Assembly (NCBI GenBank): GCA_905373085.1
Contig: CAJPRR010000028.1
Location: forward strand, 1 to 19,426
Source of the DNA: an uncultured Selenomonas sp.
Lineage (GTDB): Bacteria > Bacillota > Negativicutes > Selenomonadales > Selenomonadaceae
DNA length: 19,426 nucleotides
Direction: 5' to 3'
This document shows positions 13,556-19,426 of the stretch, one piece after another. The notes below the pieces were generated by a model, which ran no database searches, had not been told where the DNA came from, and was given only the letters and a program-made list of their open reading frames with translations. The position numbers and the translations under genes are program-made. Positions within the stretch are counted from its first letter, which is position 1, and each line of letters begins with the position of its first letter.

Positions 13556-13885
13556 AAGGAGCGGTTGCGAGAACTGAACGAGATCTTGAATTACAAGGCG
13601 TTCATGTCGTTTCTTTTGGCGCGCACGCAAGAGGCCGTACCGCTTTCGCGCTCTCTCATTCGCGAAGTGCACTCGAATTCACCCTTTCCCCAACGGCAAC
13701 GGTCACGCAGCCGCGCACTCATGGTTTATAGCTGCTTTCTTGCCGACATGACGCCCATCGTTATCCCGGCGGAGCGGCGCAAGGCGTATATCAACGATCC
13801 GAACACAGACGACTTGCAAGGATTCGCGTCCTTTGCCGAGGAATTGCAGGCTGAAGAACGCGGGCGCACAGAAGCATTTACATAA
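13556..13885 (+). pseudogene. Fic-family protein remnant with internal deletion and frameshift
   Basis: The open frame (about 106 residues from TTG 13565) joins two ends of a Fic-type AMPylator/phosphocholine transferase-like protein. The first is the helix ELNEILNYKAFMSFLL..PLSRSLIREVH that normally precedes the Fic core. The second is the post-motif region RALMVYSCFLADMTPIVIP. The Fic core motif is present at 13680-13703 as HPFPNGNG, but in a different reading frame, and it then reads H-A-A instead of the expected R-T-G. Restoring frame needs a single-base change near 13704-13711, and the roughly 60-120 residues normally found between LIREVH and HPF are missing at about 13677. The N-terminal part is also absent, and the TTG start has a ribosome site only 3 nt away. 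This is a decayed gene, not an active Fic enzyme. Confidence 0.8.
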
Positions 13886-13922
13886 ATAAGAACGGCACGC
13901 AGGAAGGAGAAAGGAGATCTCC

Positions 13923-14990
13923 ATGCTCAAACTCCGAGACATTTCCCTCAAAAAGCGCATCCTCCTGACCAACTTCCTGATGATCGCGCTTCCTGTCGGA
14001 TTCCTGCTCGTACTCGGCGGCCTGCTCTTCGCGGGGCTCAAGACGACGGGCACGATCCGCGACGCGGAGCTTGTGCTCCTGTGGCAGGACAAGCGCGAGG
14101 CGCTTTCCATCCAGCTCGCCGTCAGTTCTCTCAAGGCGAAGGCCGATCGCGGCAAGAAGGCCACTGACATGGAGGCGGACTGCCGCGCACTTGCGCGATG
14201 GGGGATCGACAGCCTCATCGCCAAGAACGGCGAGACCGTCTACGCCTCGCCCGGCGCCGACCCGCAGGAACTCCTCGCAAGCGTTCAGGCGGTTTCAGGT
14301 GGCTCTCCCTCCTTCCTTCGCTGGGACGAGGACGGCCTCGCGCTCCTCTACCGTGCAGAGAAAACGCGCACCGTAGTCGCGGCACGCGGCCCCGTCCCGT
14401 TCCATGCACGCATGCCGAAGGAAGAGCATCCTCTGCACGATGTATGGGAAATCCTCGCTTACCTCTTCCTCGCGGCCATGGCCATCGTCATCACGGCGCT
14501 CGGCCGCTATCTCGCACGCCTGCTCTCCGAGCAGATTCTCTCGCCCTTGGAAAAGCTCAAAACCGCTGCCGAGGAAATCCGCCGCGGCAACCTTGACGCC
14601 TCCCCCGCCATCGACTCGGCGGACGAGATCGGCGCGGTCGGACGCTCCTTCGACTTCATGCGGCAGTCACTCAAGGAGGAAAAAGCGCGGCGCGAAAAGT
14701 ATGACGAGAACCGCAAGGAACTCATCGCGGGCATCTCGCACGATCTCGCGACACACCTGACCGCCATCAAGGACTACGCGAGCGGCATCCTTGACGGCAT
14801 CGCTTTCAGCAAGGACAAGCTCTTCGACCGCATCTGGGGCATGGACGCCCTCGGCGACACGGCGACCGTCATGGTTCACATCAACCGCATCCGCGAAAAG
14901 ATCGAGCCGAACCCCGCCACACCCATTTACATCGAAACCGTCTGGGGCGTCGGCTACCGATTTCGAAATGACGCCGGACATAAAGGTTGA
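13923..14990 (+). CDS. chimeric truncated sensor histidine kinase fused to an OmpR-type winged-helix half
   Basis: The 355-residue frame starts as a normal two-component sensor: TM1 (about 12-38), an extracytoplasmic domain (about 40-172), TM2 (about 176-196), HAMP (about 197-250) and the HisKA helix with H273 in ISHDLATHLTAIKDYASG. The H-box departs from the usual HDLRTPLT (R to A, P to H). At residue 294/295 (about 14804) it switches abruptly, in frame, to FSKDKLFDRIWGMDALGD...INRIREKIEP...VWGVGYRF, which is the recognition helix and wing of an OmpR-family response regulator. The HATPase domain is absent and so is the front half (beta-sheet and first helix) of the winged helix. ATG 13923 follows AAGGAG at 6 nt. 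A deletion between tandem or paralogous two-component genes explains it best. It is probably non-functional, though an in-frame membrane-bound DNA-binding protein cannot be ruled out. Confidence 0.85.
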   Translation: MLKLRDISLKKRILLTNFLMIALPVGFLLVLGGLLFAGLKTTGTIRDAELVLLWQDKREALSIQLAVSSLKAKADRGKKATDMEADCRALARWGIDSLIAKNGETVYASPGADPQELLASVQAVSGGSPSFLRWDEDGLALLYRAEKTRTVVAARGPVPFHARMPKEEHPLHDVWEILAYLFLAAMAIVITALGRYLARLLSEQILSPLEKLKTAAEEIRRGNLDASPAIDSADEIGAVGRSFDFMRQSLKEEKARREKYDENRKELIAGISHDLATHLTAIKDYASGILDGIAFSKDKLFDRIWGMDALGDTATVMVHINRIREKIEPNPATPIYIETVWGVGYRFRNDAGHKG

Positions 14991-15044
14991 TGCCTTGGCA
15001 CATCTCCTTGTCCACGTTCTGTCAGCAGGAAAAATCCTAAAAAT

Positions 15045-15074
15045 CTGGCAAAGCCCTCCGAATCATGCTATGAT
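15045..15074 (+). promoter_or_regulatory. extended -10 promoter of the Rpn nuclease gene
   Basis: TGCTATGAT (15066-15074) is an extended -10 element. CTGGCA (15045-15050), 18 bp upstream of the hexamer, is a fair -35. The start would be near 15081, directly at the AAAGGGGG ribosome site (15081-15088), leaving a very short leader. Confidence 0.6.
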
Positions 15075-15095
15075 AAGGTTAAAGGGGGACATCTC

Positions 15096-16130
15096 ATGAC
15101 GTCATCGACAAGCTTCAATCCCGAGGATCTGTTGCTCGGCTATGCGAATCCCACCTACGATCAACACGCCAAGCGCCTGCTCGCCCAAAAGGATGTCGTA
15201 GCTCGAATTCTCAAGGGTGTCATTCCTGAATTCCATGAAATCGACTTGACGACCATCGCCGAACAATGCATCGAAGGCGAACCCGAAATTGGCGCCATCC
15301 CGGTCGACATGGACAAGACGAACGCCGCACGGCAAACGCCAAAAGAAATCCGTGGCAACAATACGGAAAGCGCCAGTCCCACGGAAGGTTGGATTCGCTT
15401 CGACATCCTGTTCCATGCAAAAGTTCCCCAAACAGGCGCGAGAATCACTTTGATTGTCAACATCGAGGCTCAAAAGACACAATCACACAATCGTCTTGGC
15501 TATGCGCTGCTGCGCCGAGCCGTATACTATGCCTGTCGCTTGATTTCTTCCCAGAAGGAAACGGAATTTGCCAAATCAAACTATAACGACATCAAAAAAG
15601 TCTATTCCGTTTGGATCTGCATGGACTCCCCCGATAGCAAAAGTGCCATCAATTTCTATGATATGCACGAGCGTCACCTGCTGCGTCACACAAGGGCAGA
15701 AAAAAGCGATTACGACCTGTTAAGCATCATCATGATCTATCTCGGCACAGACGATTCCAGCAACAAGCTCGTCCGCTTCCTCAAGCTCCTGTTTCGTGAT
15801 ACGGAAAAGTCTGCTGCGGAAAAGAAGAAGCTTTTGGAAGAAGAATTCAATCTGGATATTTCCTCCGATATGGAAAAGGAGATGAACACCATGTGCAATT
15901 TGAGCGAAGGCATCTTCGAGCGCGGTATTGAGCAAGGCATCTCGCAGGGCATCTCGCAGGGCATCTCGCAAGGCATCTCACAAGGACGTGCGCAGGGCAT
16001 CCTCCAGGGTGAATCCGGCATGATACTTTCCATGCTGAAGAAGGGCTACGATCTCGCGAGCATCGCCGATATATCCCAGTGGTCCATCAGCAAGATCGAG
16101 CAACTGGCAAAAGCGCACCGCTTGCTGTGA
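15096..16130 (+). CDS. Rpn family recombination-promoting nuclease / putative transposase (PD-(D/E)XK)
   Basis: This 344-residue protein belongs to the Rpn (transposase_31-like) group of PD-(D/E)XK nucleases, linked in E. coli to RecA-independent recombination and, in recent reports, to phage defence. The nuclease core shows D103 in RFDILFHAK and E124-A-Q126-K127 in IVNIEAQK, the D...ExQ pattern of the family. A helical region follows, then a C-terminal segment with GISQ repeats encoded by a 12-bp tandem repeat and a final helical tail (ISKIEQLAKAHRLL). ATG 15096 follows AAAGGGGG. The gene stands alone between its own promoter and a 23-bp bidirectional terminator, next to decayed genes. A strong internal ribosome site (AAAAGGAG, 15874-15881) could start a C-terminal protein. 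The gene appears intact. Family assignment is firm; the biological role is inferred. Confidence 0.9.
   Translation: MTSSTSFNPEDLLLGYANPTYDQHAKRLLAQKDVVARILKGVIPEFHEIDLTTIAEQCIEGEPEIGAIPVDMDKTNAARQTPKEIRGNNTESASPTEGWIRFDILFHAKVPQTGARITLIVNIEAQKTQSHNRLGYALLRRAVYYACRLISSQKETEFAKSNYNDIKKVYSVWICMDSPDSKSAINFYDMHERHLLRHTRAEKSDYDLLSIIMIYLGTDDSSNKLVRFLKLLFRDTEKSAAEKKKLLEEEFNLDISSDMEKEMNTMCNLSEGIFERGIEQGISQGISQGISQGISQGRAQGILQGESGMILSMLKKGYDLASIADISQWSISKIEQLAKAHRLL
15891..16130 (+). CDS. possible internally initiated C-terminal small protein of the Rpn gene (RpnS-like)
   Basis: Within the Rpn frame, AAAAGGAG (15874-15881) sits 9 nt upstream of an in-frame ATG at 15891, an unusually good ribosome site for the middle of a gene. 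It would produce a 79-residue protein starting MCNLSEGIFERG, containing all the GISQ repeats and the C-terminal helices but no nuclease residues. Published work on E. coli Rpn proteins describes small C-terminal products made from internal starts that inhibit the full-length nuclease. The geometry here fits that model; production is not shown. Confidence 0.4.
   Translation: MCNLSEGIFERGIEQGISQGISQGISQGISQGRAQGILQGESGMILSMLKKGYDLASIADISQWSISKIEQLAKAHRLL
15936..16007 (+). repeat. 12-bp tandem repeat encoding G-I-S-Q units
   Basis: Six consecutive 12-bp units are seen. Four are GGCATCTCGCAG or variants with one or two changes (15936-15983), followed by two diverged units, GGACGTGCGCAG and GGCATCCTCCAG. 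The unit keeps the reading frame, so copy-number slippage would change protein length by four residues without frameshifting. Similar (G-x-x-Q)n linkers are typical of this protein group. Confidence 0.9.
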
Positions 16131-16164
16131 AGAAGCGTCCGGACTTCACGATTTTGCCTCATCG

Positions 16165-16216
16165 AAACACAAAGAAGGAGCTGCCGCACCGTCGCGGCAG
16201 CTCCTTCTTTGTGTTT
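16165..16216. terminator. bidirectional intrinsic terminator between the Rpn gene and metQ
   Basis: A perfect 23-bp inverted repeat has arms 16165-16187 and 16194-16216 and a 6-nt loop. The GC-rich top (GGAGCTGCCGC) and A/T-rich base (AAACACAAAGAA / TTCTTTGTGTTT) provide a U-rich 3' side on both strands. It serves the convergent Rpn and metNIQ transcripts. Confidence 0.9.
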
Positions 16217-16226
16217 GATTCCGATC

Positions 16227-17027
16227 TTAGAACGCGGGGACGATCGCGCCCTTGTACTTCTCGTCGATGAACTTCTTGACTTCCTCGGACTTCAGCGCCT
16301 TCATCAGCGCCTGGATCTCGGGACGCTTCTCATCGCCCGTGCGCACGGCGACGATGTTGACGTAGGGCGAGGTGCTGTCTTCCATGAAGAGCGCGTCCTT
16401 CGTCGGAACAAGGTTCGCCTGCATCGCATAGTTTGTATTGATGACGGCGGCGTCGACGTCATCGAGCGTGCGCGGCACCTGCGCGGCTTCGACTTCCTGG
16501 AACTTGAGGTTCTTCTTGTTCTCCGTGACATCCTGCACCGTCGGGTTCGTGCCTGAGCCTTCCCTGAGCTTCAAAAGGCCGGCCTTTTCGAGCAGCAGGA
16601 GCGAGCGGCCGCCGTTCGTCGGATCGTTCGGGATGGCGATGGAAGCGCCGTCCTTAAGCTCGTCGAGCTTCTTGATCTTGCGCGAGTAAACGCCCATCGG
16701 CTCGATGTGAATGCCGCCCGCATTGGCGATCTTCATCTCCTTGTGCTCGGAGATGAAGTTGTCGAGATACGGCAGGTGCTGGAAGAAGTTCGCGTCAAGC
16801 TCCTTGTCGTTCAGCGCGACATTCGGCTGCACATAGTCAGTGAACTCGACGATTTCGAGCTTGTAGCCTTCCTTTTCCAAGAGCGGCTTGATTGTCTCAA
16901 GGATCTCGGCGTGCGGCACGGGCGTCGCGCCGACCTTGATGGTCTTGGAGTCGCTCCCTCCGCCGCAGCCCGCGAGGGCGAAGACGGAGAGCGTGAGCGC
17001 CGCAAGGATGACGAATAGTTTCTTCAT
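16227..17027 (-). CDS. metQ: methionine ABC transporter substrate-binding lipoprotein MetQ (NlpA family)
   Basis: This 266-residue binding protein captures methionine for the MetNI importer. A lipoprotein signal peptide ends in the lipobox LAGC with Cys21 as the lipidation site. The mature part opens with the family pattern TIKVGATPVPHAEILE and contains DYVQPNVALNDKELDANFFQHLPYL and NDPTNGGRSLLLLEKAGL, all typical of NlpA/MetQ. The start is ATG 17027, preceded by AAGGAGG on the minus strand at about 8 nt. It is the last gene of metN-metI-metQ, 74 nt after metI, and ends 11 nt before the bidirectional terminator. NlpA-family proteins can differ in ligand, but the complete met gene order supports methionine. 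Confidence 0.95.
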   Translation of the reverse strand: MKKLFVILAALTLSVFALAGCGGGSDSKTIKVGATPVPHAEILETIKPLLEKEGYKLEIVEFTDYVQPNVALNDKELDANFFQHLPYLDNFISEHKEMKIANAGGIHIEPMGVYSRKIKKLDELKDGASIAIPNDPTNGGRSLLLLEKAGLLKLREGSGTNPTVQDVTENKKNLKFQEVEAAQVPRTLDDVDAAVINTNYAMQANLVPTKDALFMEDSTSPYVNIVAVRTGDEKRPEIQALMKALKSEEVKKFIDEKYKGAIVPAF

Positions 17028-17101
17028 GATGGTTTTCCTCCTTGATGGATGGATTCTTCGGTGAAAGACGACGAGGCTGCGCCTTCGCCCGCTTTCATGG
17101 C

Positions 17102-17755
17102 TTACTTTTTATTCAAGCCGTTCGCCAGGCGGTTGCCCAAGAACTGGACGATCTGCACGAGGACGATGAGGATGACGACGGTCGCGATCATGATGTCGGG
17201 ACGGAATCGCTGGTAGCCGTAGCGGATCGCGAGATCGCCGAGGCCGCCGCCGCCGATTGCGCCCGCCATCGCCGACTCGCCGACGAGGGCGATGACGACG
17301 GTCGTGAGCTGGGCGACGATGCTCGGCATGGACTCAGGCAAAAGCACGCGCCGCACGATCTGATAGGGCGTAGCGCCCATCGAGAGCGCGGCTTCGACGA
17401 GTCCTGCGGGCACTTCCCGAAGCGACGTCTCGACCTGGCGCCCGATGAAGGGGATCGAGGCGAGGACGAGCGGCACCATCGCCGCCGTCGTGCCGATGGA
17501 CGTGCCGACGATGAAGCGGGTGAACGGGATGATCGCGACCATCAGGATGATGAACGGGATCGAGCGAAGCGCGTTGACGACGGCTCCAATGGCACGGTTC
17601 AATGGCATGCATTCGAGGATCTGCCCCTTCGCCGTCGTTGCGAGCAGCACGCCGAGCGGAATGCCGATGAGGCTCGCGACGATCATCGAGACGACGACCA
17701 TGTAGACCGTCTCGCCGAGCGCCTTCGTAAGGAGCGGCAGCATATCAGCGGACAT
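17102..17755 (-). CDS. metI: methionine ABC transporter permease MetI
   Basis: This 217-residue inner-membrane permease has about five hydrophobic segments and forms the methionine channel with MetN. The cytoplasmic coupling loop carries the EAA motif EAALSMGATPYQIVRRVLLPES (about 142-163), which docks on the ATPase. ATG 17755 overlaps the end of metN by 11 nt and has a near-perfect ribosome site, AAGGAGGTGA, inside the metN 3' end with about 7 nt spacing, so the two are translationally linked. Length and topology are normal for the family. Confidence 0.96.
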   Translation of the reverse strand: MSADMLPLLTKALGETVYMVVVSMIVASLIGIPLGVLLATTAKGQILECMPLNRAIGAVVNALRSIPFIILMVAIIPFTRFIVGTSIGTTAAMVPLVLASIPFIGRQVETSLREVPAGLVEAALSMGATPYQIVRRVLLPESMPSIVAQLTTVVIALVGESAMAGAIGGGGLGDLAIRYGYQRFRPDIMIATVVILIVLVQIVQFLGNRLANGLNKK

Positions 17756-18788
17756 AGCCGATCACCTCCTTCGTAAGGTCGCGCGTATCGAGGTAAGAGA
17801 GCGCACGGTCGATCTCCGCCTGCTCGCCACGGATGCCGACGATCATGCGCCCATAGGGCACGCTCTTGATCTGGTCGAGCGTGCCGTAGAGGATGGACAC
17901 CTCGATGGAAAAGCGCCGGATGACGTCGGCGATGACGGGATCGTCGGCGCGTTCGCCGAGGAACGTCAGGCGAAGGAGCAGCTCGCCGCCCTCGACAGGC
18001 TCAGGCGAAAGTTCCTTCTCGCGGTAGTTGATCGGCAGATCGTTCGACAGGAGCGTGCTGACGAACTCGCGCGTGATTCTTTCTTTCGGCTTCGTGAAGA
18101 TGTCGAGCACGGAGCCTTTTTCGGCGATGACGCCGCCCTCGATGACGGCGACCTTGTCGCAGATGTCCTTGATGACCTGCATTTCATGCGTGATGATGAC
18201 GACGGTCAGGCCGAGCTTCTTGTTGATGTCAGCGATGAGATGCAGGATCGACTTCGTCGTCTGCGGGTCGAGCGCACTCGTCGCCTCGTCGGACAAGAGC
18301 ACCTTCGGATCGGACGCGAGCGCCCGCGCGATGCCGACGCGCTGCTTCTGCCCGCCCGAGAGCTGCGCCGGGTACTGCTGCGCCTTGTCGGCGAGTCCGA
18401 CGAGCGCGAGGAGCGGCTCGACCTTCGTGCGGATCTGCGCCTCGTCCGTGCCGGAAAGACGCAGGGGGAAGGCGACGTTGTCGTAGACGGTCGCCGAGGA
18501 AAGCAGGTTGAAGTGCTGGAAGATCATGCCGATGCCCTTGCGCTCCTCGCGAAGCTCCGCCTCGCCAAGCGCGGTCAAATCCTTGCCGTCGACGATGACC
18601 TTGCCCTCCGTCGGCCGCTCCAGCATGTTGATGCAGCGGATCAAGGTCGACTTGCCCGCGCCCGAAAGGCCGATGATGCCATAGATCTCGCCGCGCTCGA
18701 TTTCGAGGTCGACGCCTTTGAGCGCCGTGACCTCGCCCGCCGCGCTCTCGTAGCTTTTCTTGATGGCTGCAAGCCTTATCATGCTCAT
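17745..18788 (-). CDS. metN: methionine ABC transporter ATP-binding protein MetN
   Basis: This 347-residue ATPase energises methionine (and possibly D-methionine) uptake. Walker A is GLSGAGKST (40-48), the signature is LSGGQ (143-147), Walker B is VLLSDE (163-168), and the switch histidine lies in VVIITHEMQV. The C-terminal 80 or so residues match the NIL domain, which in E. coli MetN binds methionine and shuts the transporter down. ATG 18788 is chosen because AAGGATGTGA lies 8 nt upstream; an ATG two codons on (18782) is possible, and the upstream frame to 18827 has no ribosome site. It is the first gene of the operon, with a near-consensus promoter at 18855-18883. No SAM riboswitch fits in the leader of about 60 nt. 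Confidence 0.96.
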   Translation of the reverse strand: MSMIRLAAIKKSYESAAGEVTALKGVDLEIERGEIYGIIGLSGAGKSTLIRCINMLERPTEGKVIVDGKDLTALGEAELREERKGIGMIFQHFNLLSSATVYDNVAFPLRLSGTDEAQIRTKVEPLLALVGLADKAQQYPAQLSGGQKQRVGIARALASDPKVLLSDEATSALDPQTTKSILHLIADINKKLGLTVVIITHEMQVIKDICDKVAVIEGGVIAEKGSVLDIFTKPKERITREFVSTLLSNDLPINYREKELSPEPVEGGELLLRLTFLGERADDPVIADVIRRFSIEVSILYGTLDQIKSVPYGRMIVGIRGEQAEIDRALSYLDTRDLTKEVIGYVR

Positions 18789-18844
18789 AAAATCACATCC
18801 TTGTGACTGCCGCTTTCGCAGCAGCAAAATTCATACCAAATTTA

Positions 18845-18865
18845 TATGATTTGCATGTTATCATA
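18845..18865. promoter_or_regulatory. operator-like palindrome over the metN -10 region
   Basis: TATGAT (18845-18850) and ATCATA (18860-18865) are perfect 6-bp inverted arms with a 9-nt spacer (TTGCATGTT). The palindrome covers the predicted -10 box (18855-18860) and start site, a normal place for a repressor to bind. Which regulator would bind is unknown. Confidence 0.45.
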
Positions 18866-18883
18866 GTGCAGACGGCTTGTCAA
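18855..18883 (-). promoter_or_regulatory. sigma-A promoter of metNIQ
   Basis: On the minus strand a perfect TTGACA (18883-18878) is followed after 17 bp by TAACAT (18860-18855). The predicted start near 18848 gives a leader of about 60 nt. Confidence 0.75.
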
Positions 18884-18972
18884 GCATATTTCCGACGACT
18901 GAAAAAAGTCGCCTCTGTCCGTGCCCGCCGCATACATTCTATTCTACGCGATTCGTCTGCTTTTGTATAGTC

Positions 18973-19007
18973 AAAAAAATGCGTGCAGCGTCGAAATGCT
19001 GCACGCA
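18973..19007 (-). terminator. intrinsic terminator of the ClC-type channel gene
   Basis: Read on the minus strand, TGCGTGCAGC (19007-18998) pairs perfectly with GCTGCACGCA (18989-18980) around an 8-nt loop, followed directly by seven T residues (18979-18973). It lies 15 nt after the stop codon at 19022. Confidence 0.9.
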
Positions 19008-19021
19008 GAAGCACATCTCCG

Positions 19022-19426
19022 TCAGCCGCGCGAAAAGCCGCCGCTTGCCTCCCCCGCCGCTCTTTCCAGCGCTCCAAGCTCGCCTTCCTCGGTCAGCACA
19101 TAGAGCATGTCGCCCGCCTTGAGCATGAGGCTGCCCTGCGGCAGAAGCTCAATCGTGCCGCGCCGCACATTCACGACGTGGCCGTGCGCTCCCCAGTCGA
19201 TCGCAGAGACGCATCGCCCCTCCATCGCGCTTCCCGCTGCGACACAAAGCTCCGCCATGACGCGGCGGCGCGAGCCTCTCGCTCCCTGCCCGCGCGAACG
19301 CTCGTAAAGCTCGTCGTAGACAGGTCTGCCGCCCGTGAGATCGTTGACGAGCGCGGCGCAGGCGGCGACGCAGACGACGGCGAGCAGGTGCTCGAAAGAG
19401 CCGGTGATCTCCATGATGAGGAGGCT
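19022..19426 (-). CDS. ClC-type chloride channel/transporter, C-terminal part with TrkA-C domain (partial)
   Basis: The frame is open to the right window edge, so the N-terminal part is missing; 134 residues are visible. The first segment, SLLIMEITGSFEHLLAVVCVAACAALV, matches the last membrane helices of ClC proteins (the ElTGs pattern). It is followed by a basic linker (about 40-55) and a TrkA-C/RCK-C-like domain (RRVMAELCVAAGSAMEG... GSLMLKAGDMLYVLTEEGEL). ClC proteins move chloride, often with proton exchange, and cytoplasmic TrkA-C domains are thought to bind ligands that gate them. An ATG at 19414 is internal to a membrane helix and is not a plausible start. A terminator follows closely, so this is the last gene of its transcript. 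Confidence 0.75.
   Translation of the reverse strand, partial: SLLIMEITGSFEHLLAVVCVAACAALVNDLTGGRPVYDELYERSRGQGARGSRRRVMAELCVAAGSAMEGRCVSAIDWGAHGHVVNVRRGTIELLPQGSLMLKAGDMLYVLTEEGELGALERAAGEASGGFSRG

Noticed and set aside
15936..16007. CRISPR-like array
   Set aside because: The units are 12 bp, contiguous without spacers, and code in frame for GISQ; this is a protein-coding tandem repeat.
18789..18950. SAM riboswitch or T-box leader for metNIQ
   Set aside because: The promoter leaves only about 60 nt of leader, with no K-turn, terminator or T-box sequence visible.

Overview
The window most likely comes from a GC-rich, outer-membrane-bearing Firmicute of the Negativicutes, such as a Selenomonas relative. 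This is inferred from three things: Firmicute-style genes (pyrimidine-nucleoside phosphorylase, tetramer-type cytidine deaminase) with strong AGGAGG ribosome sites and sigma-A promoters; periplasm-type proteins (TlpA/CcdA, a secreted M48-TPR protease); and an Rpn-family nuclease of a kind common in that group. No sequence search could be run.

Positions 1-7160 hold a tight plus-strand block. It contains a thioredoxin-like lipoprotein and CcdA (extracytoplasmic thiol redox), pyrimidine-nucleoside phosphorylase and cytidine deaminase (pyrimidine salvage), and a divergent Ppx/GppA-HD protein with polyphosphate kinase 1 (polyphosphate metabolism). A tRNA-Val(GAC) with its own promoter and a UUCG-capped terminator follows. 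Positions 7281-9516 carry the M48-TPR protease and a small membrane protein, closed by a strong terminator.

Positions 9615-9932 contain no convincing protein gene. They have an extended -10 promoter, about 300 nt of sequence that folds into several long helices (some mutually exclusive), a 21-nt internal duplication and a very strong terminator. I read this as an unrecognised structured ncRNA, and it is the main candidate novelty here. The minus strand then carries a two-gene unit: a coiled-coil protein and a YycJ/WalJ-like metallo-beta-lactamase-fold hydrolase.

Positions 11800-16216 look like an accessory, partly decayed region, visibly less GC-rich in places. It holds a gene-poor stretch, an unrecognised minus-strand protein, and a Fic pseudogene whose HPFPNGNG motif is out of frame. 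Next is an in-frame chimera joining a histidine kinase without its ATPase domain to the back half of an OmpR-type winged helix. Last is an intact Rpn nuclease gene with a strong internal ribosome site that could make a C-terminal small protein, like published RpnL/RpnS pairs. A 23-bp bidirectional terminator closes the region.

Positions 16227-18883 are a minus-strand metN-metI-metQ methionine importer operon. It has a near-consensus promoter, an operator-like palindrome over the -10 and no SAM riboswitch. The window ends in the 3' part of a ClC-type channel gene with a TrkA-C domain.
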